64,000 nt of DNA from Clostridiales bacterium (GTDB taxonomy: Bacteria > Bacillota > Sulfobacillia > CADDZV01): assembly GCA_902812875.1 (NCBI GenBank), contig CADDZV010000001.1, forward strand, positions 1-64,000, in the 5' to 3' direction. Shown in pieces: positions 16,508 through 24,532 of the stretch. The notes under the pieces are model-generated. The model saw only the letters and a program-made list of their open reading frames with translations. It made no database searches and was not told the origin of the DNA. How positions within the stretch are numbered: the stretch's first letter is position 1; each line of letters begins with the position of its first letter. The position numbers were made by a program, and so were the translations under genes.

Positions 16508-16821
16508 CCGCCGACATCAACCATGCCGGCCCGGTGCCGCGGGTGGGCCTTTTGTCCATAAAACTGCGGCTCCCTATGTCCAACACCCTCAAAGACAAGC
16601 GTTCCGTGCTGAGGCGGCTGGAAAAAGCCCTCACCAAATCAGCAAACCTCAGTTTTGCCGAAACCGGCGCCCAGGACATGGTGCAGTGGGCCTGGATATC
16701 AGTGGCGTGCGTGGGCAGCTCCTGGCCTTCCGTGGAAGGCATCCTCCAGCAGCTGTTGAGGCACTGCGACGAGGACCCGGAGGTCATCGTGGTTGAGCAT
16801 ATCCTGGAGCGGTTGATGTAA
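16504..16821 (+). CDS. DUF503 (YlxP-like) protein
   Basis: A 105-residue protein with the DUF503 signature VGLLSIKLRLPMSNTLKDKR, then RRLEKALTKSANLSFAETGAQD near the middle and a C-terminal VEHIL. Function unknown; YlxP genes often sit near rbfA/infB. Here it overlaps mobB by four bases (ATGA), so it belongs to this molybdenum cofactor operon. Its start is therefore secure. Confidence 0.85.
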   Translation: MTADINHAGPVPRVGLLSIKLRLPMSNTLKDKRSVLRRLEKALTKSANLSFAETGAQDMVQWAWISVACVGSSWPSVEGILQQLLRHCDEDPEVIVVEHILERLM

Positions 16822-16964
16822 AGCACCTTCCAAATCAAAGACAGGATATGTCGTACCTATGACGTATTCTTGGTCCGATTTCCATGTCCAGCGGTCCAGG
16901 ACACAATCAGTAGCCCGCACTGAGCGTCTCAACGCCGCGGCAGCACGAAGGGCAGGAGACAGCA

Positions 16965-18464
16965 ATGGCCGAGACGCTGTTTGTGGTATCTTTGCTGGCA
17001 GTTTTCGTACTCTTAGGTTTACTGCTTTATAACCTCATACGCCGCACGGGCCGGGCCTGGAAAATCGGGGTTTATCTGCTCGCGGCGGCAGTGCTCGCTA
17101 CCGGCGCCGCCTCAGCCATACCGGGGACATCGCTGCCGGCCGGACAGAATCCCGTCGCAACCGCACCCGCCAATACCGGCGCTCCCTCCGCCACGAGCAC
17201 GCCGGGAGCGGGAACAGGCACCGCTACGACGACCTCGCCGAGGTCCGGTACCGGCACGACGACACCAGCGTCGGTGGACACCGAAACTGCGGCCACCGCG
17301 ATGCCTCCCGTACTGACCATAAGCTACATCGACGTCGGGCAGGCCGACAGCATCTTGGTCGAGCTCCCCAACGGCCAGAACATGCTCATCGACGGCGGGA
17401 ACCGGGCGGACAGCGACACGGTGGTCAACTGCATTCGGAGCCGGGGGATGAAACGCCTTGACATCCTGATCGCGACCCACCCACACGAGGACCACATTGG
17501 CGGCCTGCCGGCGGTGATCCAAACTTTCGACATCGGCCAGGTCTACATGCCTGCCGTCACTACCACCACGAACGCGTTCGCGGACATGGTGGCAGCCATG
17601 CAAGCTAAAAAGTTGCACGCGGTGGCCGTGACTGGCGGTATGGTCTTGTCCCTCGCGCCCATGGCGGCTGGGCAGCCAACGCTGTCCGCGACCTTCCTGG
17701 CGCCAAATGCCAACAGCTACGAAGACCTGAACGATTACAGCGCCGTCCTCCGCCTGGTGTACGGTGGCACCAGTTTTCTTTTCGCGGGAGACGCGGAAAC
17801 CGTGTCAGAGCGCGAGATGCTCGCCGCCGGTTACAATCTCCGGGCCGACGTGCTCAAGGTCGGCCACCACGGCAGTGATTCGTCCACCAGCCCCGGCTTT
17901 CTCCAGGCAGTAAAGCCCCAGTACGCGGTGATCTCGGTTGGGCGCGACAATCTTTACGGTCATCCTGCCCCGAGCACCATCGCAGCCCTGAAAGCCGCCG
18001 GGGTGCAGATCTACCGGACAGACTACCAGGGCACCATCGTTGCCACGTCCGATGGTCAGCACATCCGCTTCAACCACCCCGCCTGGACCCCGGCAACCGT
18101 GGCCACCTCGCCAACCGGCACGACATCCGGTGCCAACACCACGACTGGCACCGCCGGGAGCGCGGCCGTGGTCATCGCCGCGGTGGACTTGAAACGGGAG
18201 GTGGTGACCATCACCAACCAGGGAAGCACGACCGCCGACTTGTCCGGCTGGCTTCTTCTCAGCGTGCAGGGCGGCCAGCATTTCACCTTCCCGGCCGGCG
18301 TGACCCTTGGCCCTGGCCAAACCCTTTTCGTCGTGAGCGGCAAAAACCCGACGCCCGGCCCTGGGCGGCTGATCTGGCCGCAAGGCAACGTGTGGAACAA
18401 CGAAGGCGACCCCGCACAACTGTACGACGCCAAAGGCAACCTTGTCTCCAGCTACCCGCGGTGA
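16965..18464 (+). CDS. ComEC-like metallo-beta-lactamase hydrolase with lamin-tail domain
   Basis: A 499-residue secreted or membrane-anchored protein. An N-terminal helix (about 5-25) and a second helix (about 35-55) precede a Thr/Ala/Pro-rich linker to residue 110. Then comes the ComEC-type MBL domain: SYIDVGQADSILVELPNG, the metal motif THPHEDHIGG, LFAGDAE and KVGHHGSDSST. After a second linker, the C-terminus (about 390-495) has the lamin-tail pattern with LSGWLLLS and GPGQTLFVVSG. The ComEC membrane channel is absent, so it is not the uptake pore; an extracellular nuclease or phosphodiesterase role is plausible. A DUF3006 gene follows. Confidence 0.85.
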   Translation: MAETLFVVSLLAVFVLLGLLLYNLIRRTGRAWKIGVYLLAAAVLATGAASAIPGTSLPAGQNPVATAPANTGAPSATSTPGAGTGTATTTSPRSGTGTTTPASVDTETAATAMPPVLTISYIDVGQADSILVELPNGQNMLIDGGNRADSDTVVNCIRSRGMKRLDILIATHPHEDHIGGLPAVIQTFDIGQVYMPAVTTTTNAFADMVAAMQAKKLHAVAVTGGMVLSLAPMAAGQPTLSATFLAPNANSYEDLNDYSAVLRLVYGGTSFLFAGDAETVSEREMLAAGYNLRADVLKVGHHGSDSSTSPGFLQAVKPQYAVISVGRDNLYGHPAPSTIAALKAAGVQIYRTDYQGTIVATSDGQHIRFNHPAWTPATVATSPTGTTSGANTTTGTAGSAAVVIAAVDLKREVVTITNQGSTTADLSGWLLLSVQGGQHFTFPAGVTLGPGQTLFVVSGKNPTPGPGRLIWPQGNVWNNEGDPAQLYDAKGNLVSSYPR

Positions 18465-18505
18465 CGCTTTGCGGCGGCCGTGGTAAACGGAAAGGATGAC
18501 CTTAC

Positions 18506-18724
18506 GTGCTCATCATCGATCGTTTCGAGGGTGACTTCGCTGTAATAGAATACGGCGAACTTGTCTTCAATCTCCCGCGTAGCCTCTTGCCGCCGGAGGC
18601 TAAAGAAGGCGACGTGCTCAAGATCGAGCTCGCCGTGGACGCCGCGGCTACCCGTGAACGCCAGAAACACGCCGAAGAGCTCACGAAAGACCTCTTCCTC
18701 CGCCGCCCGCCAACGCAAACGTAG
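18506..18724 (+). CDS. DUF3006 family small protein
   Basis: A 72-residue protein beginning LIIDRFEGDFAVIEYGE, the DUF3006 opening, with LPRSLLPPEAKEGDVLKIEL in the middle and a charged tail. GTG 18506 follows AAAGGATG. DUF3006 genes are often found right after ComEC-like MBL hydrolases, as here (41 bases apart), so it may assist that enzyme. Function unknown. Confidence 0.85.
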   Translation: MLIIDRFEGDFAVIEYGELVFNLPRSLLPPEAKEGDVLKIELAVDAAATRERQKHAEELTKDLFLRRPPTQT

Positions 18725-18927
18725 TCCGGCCCCGTGGCAGGGGATGTCGAACGTTGATGGGGGTTGTCAGATCTTGTCATTTTCGCTTTTTAGTTTACAT
18801 AAGATACATTATGCGAAGTAGAGAGCGCACGAGAACGTGAGGAACGTAACGAGGACGCGGCAAGCGGCGTAAGACACGGCCTGCGGCAGCACAGCGGCAG
18901 GAATACCGTGCCGTGTCCAGAACTGGA

Positions 18928-18937
18928 TTGTATACAA
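18928..18937. promoter_or_regulatory. Perfect palindrome TTGTATACAA before the ferredoxin gene
   Basis: A 10-bp perfect palindrome of the TNGTNNACNA class, 54 bases before the ferredoxin start. The AT-rich TTTACATAAGATACATTATG (18793-18812) further upstream is a promoter candidate. The 267-base gap 18725-18991 shows no other gene. Confidence 0.4.
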
Positions 18938-18991
18938 ACTCGCCGAAGGCTTTCATACCGCATGTGTTCGGCAAAAACAGGAGGCATGGTC

Positions 18992-19726
18992 GTGCTTGTA
19001 GACGAGTCGCTTTGTGTCGGATGCGGTTTGTGTGTGGACTATTGCCCCGTGGGGGCGATCAGCATGCCCGGCCCGGTAATCGTCATCGAACAGGACACTT
19101 GCGTCGAGTGCGATGTGTGTTGGCGGTCCGGAGTTTGCCCGACGGACGCGTTTGTGTTCCCCGAGCTTAGCTGGCCGCGGATCGTCCGCCGCAAGTTCAG
19201 CGATCCGCTCATCCCCCACGACCTCACCGGCGTGCCCGGGCGGGGGACAGAGGAGATGAAGACAAACGACGTCACCGGAAGGTATGGCCCGGGCCAAGTG
19301 GGAATCGCGGTGGAAATGGGACGGCCGGGCACGAGCACGAGCTTTGCCAGCGTGCAGAAGGTAACACGCCTTCTGGCTGGCCTTGGTGTTACTTTTGAGC
19401 CGGAAAACCCGGTGACCGGATTTATGCGCGATGTCACGACCGGCGACCTGGACCCCGACATCCTCGCCGAACGTGCACTGTCGGCCATCATCGAGTGCAT
19501 CGTCCCGGTTGACAAGGCCCCGGCCGTGCTTGCTGCGTTGCAGGAAATCGCCCCCACCCTGGACACCGTGTTTAGCCTAGACATCGTCTCGCTGGCCGGC
19601 GACTCGCCGGAGACCAGCCTGGCGGCCAGCGTGGCGAAGGCAGCCGGTCTTCGTCCCAGCATAAACGGCAAAACCAACGCCGGTCTTGGCCGGCCCCTGG
19701 CCGTGTTTCCGAAGGAGGAACGCTAG
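18992..19726 (+). CDS. 4Fe-4S dicluster ferredoxin-domain protein of unknown function
   Basis: A 244-residue protein. The first 55 residues hold CVGCGLCVDYCPVGAI and CVECDVCWRSGVCPTDAF, enough cysteines for two [4Fe-4S] clusters. The remaining roughly 190 residues are not ferredoxin-like: there is a segment around VTRLLAGLGVTFEPENPVTG, then CIVPVDKAPAVLAALQEI, which has the look of a small alpha/beta (ACT-like) domain. GTG 18992 lies seven bases after AGGAGG; ATG 18986 is only one base from it and is unlikely. It is immediately followed by the next gene (TAG then ATG), so the two act together. Confidence 0.75.
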   Translation: MLVDESLCVGCGLCVDYCPVGAISMPGPVIVIEQDTCVECDVCWRSGVCPTDAFVFPELSWPRIVRRKFSDPLIPHDLTGVPGRGTEEMKTNDVTGRYGPGQVGIAVEMGRPGTSTSFASVQKVTRLLAGLGVTFEPENPVTGFMRDVTTGDLDPDILAERALSAIIECIVPVDKAPAVLAALQEIAPTLDTVFSLDIVSLAGDSPETSLAASVAKAAGLRPSINGKTNAGLGRPLAVFPKEER

Positions 19727-20353
19727 ATGACCCATACTCTCCATCGCCGCGGCACCGCGGAGTCCTTGCGGGACGATTACATCGTCTTTGCCATGGCCGC
19801 CAAAGGCGTAAACCGCGACGGCGCCGCTCCCCGGTTACGGCAGTTTCTGGCCACCGCGCTGAAATACGAACCAGTGAACGCCGGCGACATGAAGACCGGC
19901 AACCTCTTCTCCGCCGGGGCAGAAGCCATCATGAACGGGATCGCAGATAATTCGATCGTGCACGCAGTTTTCACCTCCCCTGAAAAGGTGGCTGCCCTGT
20001 TGCAGGAACTGCGGCAACTGGATCTGGGAGTGTCAGTGGTGGTGTCTGGGCTGGTTGACCAGGCCTTTACATGTCTTCATGAGTCGGGCTTGCGTCCCCA
20101 CACGGTGGAGTTTTCCCTCGGGATACATGGGGAGACCGCCCTTTTGCCTGACGAGGATACCCTCACCATCGCCGCCATGTGCGGGCACGGCATGGTGTCG
20201 TTCGCCCTTGTCGAGTACTGGTCGGACCGCGTCCGCCGGGGGCTGGCCACGTCGTCTCAGGCGACCGAAGAGCTTGTACGCCTGTGCCATTGTGGCGTGA
20301 TGAACCCAGTCAGGGTGAAACGTCTGATCGAGGCGGCCGCCAATAAGGCTTGA
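19727..20353 (+). CDS. Conserved-looking protein of unknown function, partner of the ferredoxin
   Basis: A 208-residue soluble protein that I do not recognise. ATG directly follows the ferredoxin stop, with AAGGAGG inside the end of that gene. Features seen: FAMAAKGVNRDGA near 22, MKTGNLFSAGAEAIMNG near 60, SVVVSGLVDQAFTCLHESGL near 108, then MCGHGM near 153 and a CHCGVMNP motif near 190. The Cys/His pairs near 153-190 could bind a metal or a cluster. The strict coupling suggests that it uses electrons or a cluster from the ferredoxin protein. Confidence 0.7.
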   Translation: MTHTLHRRGTAESLRDDYIVFAMAAKGVNRDGAAPRLRQFLATALKYEPVNAGDMKTGNLFSAGAEAIMNGIADNSIVHAVFTSPEKVAALLQELRQLDLGVSVVVSGLVDQAFTCLHESGLRPHTVEFSLGIHGETALLPDEDTLTIAAMCGHGMVSFALVEYWSDRVRRGLATSSQATEELVRLCHCGVMNPVRVKRLIEAAANKA

Positions 20354-20457
20354 AAGGGCAAAATGTGCGTTTTGGACGTCGCGCCCGAAACATGAGGCGC
20401 CCGGCCGCAGTCTATATAAAAGAGGGCAGGCAAAAAGGGGCAGGTGGCGGTTTCTCC

Positions 20458-21483
20458 ATGTACCGTGGATGGTTGAGATCGAGTTCTGTAGCATTTCTGG
20501 CAACCGCGTTTCTCGTTGCCTTTGCCGTTTTGGCCGGTGGGTGTGCGAACCGGCCACTGGTGGCAACGCCAGGGCCCACCGCCTACACCGGTCCTGCGAC
20601 CACGAGCCCTGGCGGGTCGACCCCCGGCTCCACCTCCCCTGCCCCGGCTCCGACCACCGCGGTCGGCCCTTACCGACCCAACACGCACGGGCAGATCATG
20701 GTGATCGTCTACCACAACATTGGACCACAGGAGGGCCGCTGGGAGCGCACTCCAGCCGGCTTCCGCTCCGATCTGCAAGCCCTGTACGACCGGGGTTACC
20801 GGCCGGTGAATCTCGGGGATCTGGTGGCCGGCCGCATCAACGTGCCGAAAGGCTATAGTCCGGTTGTGATCACCTTCGACGACGGTACTGCAGGCCAGTT
20901 CCGCTACGTCACCGGTCCCGACGGCAAAACGGAAATCGACCCCGATTCGGCGATGGGCGTGATGCTGGCTTTCCATCGCGACCACCCGGACTGGCCCCTG
21001 CGTGCCACCTTTTTCATCAACGGCGACCCTTTCCAGCAGCCGGGCTGGCAGGAAAAGCTCAAGTTCATCGTGGAAAATGGCATGGAAATCGGTAACCATA
21101 CCTTGAACCACGTCTACCTGAATAAGGTGTCGGCATCGGAAACGGTAGAACAGGTGGGAAAGGAACAGGCACTCATCGACACCGCCGTACCCGGCTACAA
21201 CGCCACCACCCTCGCCCTGCCCTTTGGAGCCTATCCGGCCTACCCCGACGCGGTCCGCGACGGCACGTACAACGGGGTGCACTACCACATCAGGGCCATG
21301 GTGCTCGTGGGTGCCGGGCCAATTCCGGCACCGTTCAGTCCGCAGTTCGATCCCGAGCGCATTCCACGCATCCAGGCCGTGGATGCCTCGCTCGGTATCA
21401 AGTACACCTTGCCGTTCTGGCTCGATTATTTTGACCGGCACCCGGAGGCCCGCTTCGTGTCAAACGGCACCACTGGAAACTAG
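20458..21483 (+). CDS. Polysaccharide deacetylase lipoprotein (NodB domain)
   Basis: A 341-residue lipoprotein. The signal peptide ends LAVLAGG-Cys, with Cys29 the predicted lipid anchor, and a Thr/Pro/Ser-rich stretch follows. The NodB-type domain shows VITFDDGT, with the catalytic Asp and metal Asp, and MEIGNHTLNHVYLN with the two metal histidines. It probably removes acetyl groups from a cell-envelope glycan outside the membrane. TATATAAAA at 20411-20419 is a promoter candidate. The preceding gene ends about 100 bases upstream. Confidence 0.87.
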   Translation: MYRGWLRSSSVAFLATAFLVAFAVLAGGCANRPLVATPGPTAYTGPATTSPGGSTPGSTSPAPAPTTAVGPYRPNTHGQIMVIVYHNIGPQEGRWERTPAGFRSDLQALYDRGYRPVNLGDLVAGRINVPKGYSPVVITFDDGTAGQFRYVTGPDGKTEIDPDSAMGVMLAFHRDHPDWPLRATFFINGDPFQQPGWQEKLKFIVENGMEIGNHTLNHVYLNKVSASETVEQVGKEQALIDTAVPGYNATTLALPFGAYPAYPDAVRDGTYNGVHYHIRAMVLVGAGPIPAPFSPQFDPERIPRIQAVDASLGIKYTLPFWLDYFDRHPEARFVSNGTTGN

Positions 21484-21486
21484 CAC

Positions 21487-21699
21487 CTACTCCTGTCCCG
21501 GCTCTTGGCGGGGGCTTGAGGGCGGCGGCTCCACTTCCGGCGTATCAGGAGCACCGGGCACCCGCAGCGGCTCGGGCCCCTGCCCCACATCGCCGGGGCC
21601 CGGAACGTGCGGTTCGAACTCACCCGGGTAGGTACGTGCCGGTCCGGCTGGCACCGGCTGGAAGTCGGGCGGCAGGGTTGGGTTTCGCAGCGCGATCAT
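21487..21699 (-). CDS. Small proline-rich protein
   Basis: A 70-residue predicted protein starting MIALRNPTLPPDFQPVPAGP. It is rich in Pro, Gly and Glu and has no helix or membrane segment. I do not recognise it. GGGAGGTG ends six bases before the ATG, an ideal ribosome site, which is the main reason to call it real. It converges on the deacetylase gene with a 3-base gap. Confidence 0.5.
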   Translation of the reverse strand: MIALRNPTLPPDFQPVPAGPARTYPGEFEPHVPGPGDVGQGPEPLRVPGAPDTPEVEPPPSSPRQEPGQE

Positions 21700-21748
21700 C
21701 GATCACACCTCCCAGCGCACAGCATACCCGTCCAGAAGCACAAATAAG

Positions 21749-21778
21749 CGAGAGCACGCCACCTTTGGCGTGCTCTCG
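21749..21778 (-). terminator. Rho-independent terminator of the sulfur operon
   Basis: CGAGAGCACGCCA (21749-21761) pairs perfectly with TGGCGTGCTCTCG (21766-21778) around CCTT. On the minus strand a T-rich run (CTTATTTGTGCTT) follows. It stands 30 bases after the SQR-like stop. Confidence 0.85.
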
Positions 21779-21808
21779 CGGCCAGGGTTCAGGCACGAGC
21801 AACAGCTT

Positions 21809-22951
21809 TTAGCCCGGCAACCGGCCTTTTGGCACCATGTACCAGTAACTTTTGTTCATGACCAGCTTTCCCATGTGCCACAGCACGCTCGGAGCCGGCG
21901 GCTTTGGGGGGTGCTCGTAGTCGAAGTTGAGTATGGTTGCTCGGTTGTTGCCGCTTTCCAAGAAGCACATGACATGGCCATTGTATTGGTGCGAGGGCTT
22001 TTCGCCGCGCAGCTCCTGCACGATGTTCCCCGCTACGATCTCGCCCTCGAAGTGGGCCGCCGCCCCGCTCTTGGAAATGGGCAAGTTGGTGGCATCGCCG
22101 ATGGCGTAGATCCCGTCGGGACCTTCCACCTTGAGCGTATGCCGGTCAGTCGGTACCCACCCGCCACTTTCCGCCAGCGCGGAGCGGGTGACGACGTCCG
22201 CTCCCTTATGCGGTGGGACAAGCACCAAGAGATCAAACGGGATTGTCTCGCCCTCGAGCGACACCAGTTCCTTCTTTCCGGGGTCAACCGATTCCACGTT
22301 GAAGAACGTGTGGATGTGGTAGCCCCGCTCTTCCAGCATAGGCGCCGTGACCGTGGCCACGCTCTCAATCGGGAACACGCGTGGCAGCGGGCTTATGTAG
22401 TGTAGCTCCGTCTTCTGCCGGATCCCCTTCTGCCGCAGCACCCAGTCAAACATGAAGGCGAACTCCAGCGGCGCCGGTGGGCACTTGTACGGCACGCCCG
22501 CAACGCCCACCACGACGCGCCCGCCCTTGAATTTTTCCAAGGCTGCCCGCAGCTCCATCGCTGCTTTGGCCGTATAGAAGTGGTGCGACGCCTCCGCCAG
22601 GCCAGGCACCTCCTCCGGGTGGACGTGCGAACCGGTGGCCAGGACGAGGAAGTCGTACGGGATCTCGCCGTGCTTCTCCGTTGCCACCCGGCGGGACTTC
22701 ACATCCACTACGGCCACGGTGTCGCGGATAAGTTTTACCCGCGGGTACAATAGGCTTTCCTCCGGACGTGCCAGGTTGGCCGGCTCTTCCCAGCCGAACG
22801 GCACGTAAAGAAAGCCCGGCTGGTAGACGTGGTCACCGGTGCGGTCGATCACGATGATGTCAGCCTCGTTGGCCTTGAGCTTTTTGGCCAGCAGGTTGGC
22901 AACCAGCGTGCCCCCGACACCGCCACCCAAGATGACTACCTGCTTTTTCAT
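21809..22951 (-). CDS. FAD-dependent oxidoreductase, sulfide:quinone oxidoreductase-like
   Basis: A 380-residue flavoprotein. The N-terminus VVILGGGVGGTLVANLLAKK is the FAD dinucleotide motif, and LVLATGS and YAIGDATNLP are the second and third FAD motifs. Cys157 in VPYKCPPAPLEF matches the conserved active-site Cys of SQR/FCSD proteins, and a second Cys lies in VMCFLESG near 335; the third Cys of classical SQR is not seen. The C-terminus (MGKLVMNKSYWYM) is amphipathic, as in membrane-bound SQRs. It follows dsrE and tusA genes in one operon, so sulfane sulfur oxidation or reduction is likely. A specific electron acceptor cannot be read. Confidence 0.85.
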   Translation of the reverse strand: MKKQVVILGGGVGGTLVANLLAKKLKANEADIIVIDRTGDHVYQPGFLYVPFGWEEPANLARPEESLLYPRVKLIRDTVAVVDVKSRRVATEKHGEIPYDFLVLATGSHVHPEEVPGLAEASHHFYTAKAAMELRAALEKFKGGRVVVGVAGVPYKCPPAPLEFAFMFDWVLRQKGIRQKTELHYISPLPRVFPIESVATVTAPMLEERGYHIHTFFNVESVDPGKKELVSLEGETIPFDLLVLVPPHKGADVVTRSALAESGGWVPTDRHTLKVEGPDGIYAIGDATNLPISKSGAAAHFEGEIVAGNIVQELRGEKPSHQYNGHVMCFLESGNNRATILNFDYEHPPKPPAPSVLWHMGKLVMNKSYWYMVPKGRLPG

Positions 22952-22967
22952 GCCCGTGGCCTCCAGA

Positions 22968-23216
22968 CTACTTCAACTTCTTGACCACGATTTTGTCGTA
23001 GCCGTTTTCCTGCACCACACCGATGAACTCGTGACCGGCTTTCTGGGCCCAGGCGGGGATGTCTTTTTTGGAACCCGAGTCGGTGGACAGCACCGCAATG
23101 ACGTCCCCCACCTTGCCTTCTTTCATGGCACGGATCAACTCCATGAGCGGTCCCGGGCAAAAGCTCCCGCGAGCGTCGATCGTGCGGTCTATCTTCAGTT
23201 CGCTTAGATCAGGCAT
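22968..23216 (-). CDS. TusA-family sulfur carrier protein
   Basis: An 82-residue protein with [20 protein letters not shown], the TusA active-site Cys in the CPxP motif, then a strand DVIAVLSTD and the end GYDKIVVKK. TusA proteins carry sulfur as a persulfide on this Cys. Located 13 bases after the DsrE-like gene and 16 before the SQR-like gene. It may equally act in sulfur oxidation or in cofactor and tRNA thiolation; context favours the former. Confidence 0.9.
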   Translation of the reverse strand: MPDLSELKIDRTIDARGSFCPGPLMELIRAMKEGKVGDVIAVLSTDSGSKKDIPAWAQKAGHEFIGVVQENGYDKIVVKKLK

Positions 23217-23229
23217 GCTTACGACCTCC

Positions 23230-23649
23230 TTAGATGAACAGCGTAATTTTGCCTTCCTTGGCCATCTCGACGAATTCGCCCACTCCTACGACCTCGTCCA
23301 CGATGGGATCGAGATCTTCTTTCTTAAGACCGAACAGGTCCATGGTCATGCCGCAGGCGTAAACCTTGACGTCGCCGAGTTCCTTGGCGGTTTTCAAGGT
23401 GTCGTACCAAGAGGGCACCTTTTTCTCCGCCAGCATCTGCATCATGGCCGGCCCCATCTCTTCATAGTCTTTGCTGATCTTGAAGTTGCGCTGAGGTTGG
23501 CCCTGCCGGAACGCGTCCAAGCCCCAGAACGTGAGGAAGATGCGGACCTCCATGTTCATGGCCACGCCGCCTGATGCCATGATCGCCACCGGGAACAATT
23601 TGTCTACGGTGCCGTTGAAGACCACGAACGACATACGATCGACTGCCAT
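23230..23649 (-). CDS. DsrE/DsrF-like sulfur-transfer protein
   Basis: A 139-residue protein of the DsrE/peroxiredoxin-like group: [39 protein letters not shown] and [15 protein letters not shown], where Cys near 104 is the likely persulfide site. ATG 23649 has GGAGGTG six bases upstream; the longer frame to 23715 has none as good. First gene of the dsrE-tusA-SQR-like operon. Its role would be to pass sulfane sulfur to or from TusA. Confidence 0.88.
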   Translation of the reverse strand: MAVDRMSFVVFNGTVDKLFPVAIMASGGVAMNMEVRIFLTFWGLDAFRQGQPQRNFKISKDYEEMGPAMMQMLAEKKVPSWYDTLKTAKELGDVKVYACGMTMDLFGLKKEDLDPIVDEVVGVGEFVEMAKEGKITLFI

Positions 23650-23860
23650 GCCAACACCTCCGAATACCGTGTTCATGGTTTGGAACCACCTGTAGTTTAG
23701 AATGATTCGCATCATGGCTCGATCAGGTTATGACCCGTCTTGGCATCCGATGCTCACCCGTTAAGCGAGTTGGGTGCTGTACCTAGCAGGTACTATGCAC
23801 AAGTGACGTTTATCTATGGCGGGACGGGTGAAAAATGTAGCGGAGGGCAAGAGATAAAAC

Positions 23861-23893
23861 AAAAATAACGGGGCCAGGATCAGCACTGGCCCC
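23861..23893 (-). terminator. Rho-independent terminator of pcp
   Basis: GGGGCCAG (23870-23877) pairs with CTGGCCCC (23886-23893) around eight bases. On the minus strand GTTATTTTTG follows. The hairpin contains the pcp stop codon, so the end of the gene doubles as the stem. Confidence 0.8.
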
Positions 23894-24518
23894 GCATCGT
23901 GCTTGCCAAAGTTTCGATGGCCGCCCGCACACCGGTGATCATCAGTGACAGCGGCATGCTCGGTGCCGACCGCGGAGGGTCGGCACCCGCAACCTGTGCC
24001 GGCAAGAACGGCACGTGGATGAACCCGGCGGGTATATCCATGCCCCGGGATGCCAGATAATGGGGCACCCAATATGCTGCATAGTTACACAGGTACGTAC
24101 CAGCGGAGTTGGAAATGTCGGCCGGTACCCCGTGTTTCCGCATGGCGTCTACCATGGCCCGCAGTGGCAAGGTGGAAAAATACCCGGCCGGGCCCCCAGG
24201 CACAACGGGCACCTCCTGCCGCTCGACGCCGTCGTTGTCCTTGCCATTACACACATTAATGCCGATGCGTTCCGGAGTGATGGCGGCACGCCCGCCGGCC
24301 TGGCCCAGCATCACGATCGCGTCCGGATTATGCCGGGATATGGCGGCCTCTGCCGCCGGCCCAAAGGCTTCCCACCGCACCGGCATCAAGGCTGCGACCA
24401 CCGTGATATCCGGACCGGCGTCATATTCCCGGGCCAGGGCGGTCGCGATCTCCCACGAAGGATTAATGTTATCCGGGCCAAAAGGCTCGAATCCGGTAAC
24501 CAGGATCTTCAGTGTCAA
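23880..24518 (-). CDS. pcp: Pyroglutamyl-peptidase I
   Basis: A 212-residue cysteine peptidase of family C15 that removes N-terminal pyroglutamate from peptides. The opening ILVTGFEPFGPDNINPSWE is diagnostic. The catalytic triad is visible as Glu in TPERIGIN, Cys in SNSAGTYLCNYAAY and His in FIHVPFLP. The start is TTG 24518 with an imperfect AGGCGAG site. The 14-base gap to the aldehyde dehydrogenase suggests one transcript, although the functions seem unrelated. Confidence 0.93.
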   Translation of the reverse strand: MTLKILVTGFEPFGPDNINPSWEIATALAREYDAGPDITVVAALMPVRWEAFGPAAEAAISRHNPDAIVMLGQAGGRAAITPERIGINVCNGKDNDGVERQEVPVVPGGPAGYFSTLPLRAMVDAMRKHGVPADISNSAGTYLCNYAAYWVPHYLASRGMDIPAGFIHVPFLPAQVAGADPPRSAPSMPLSLMITGVRAAIETLASTMRGQC

Positions 24519-24532
24519 CTCGCCTGTCCCCT

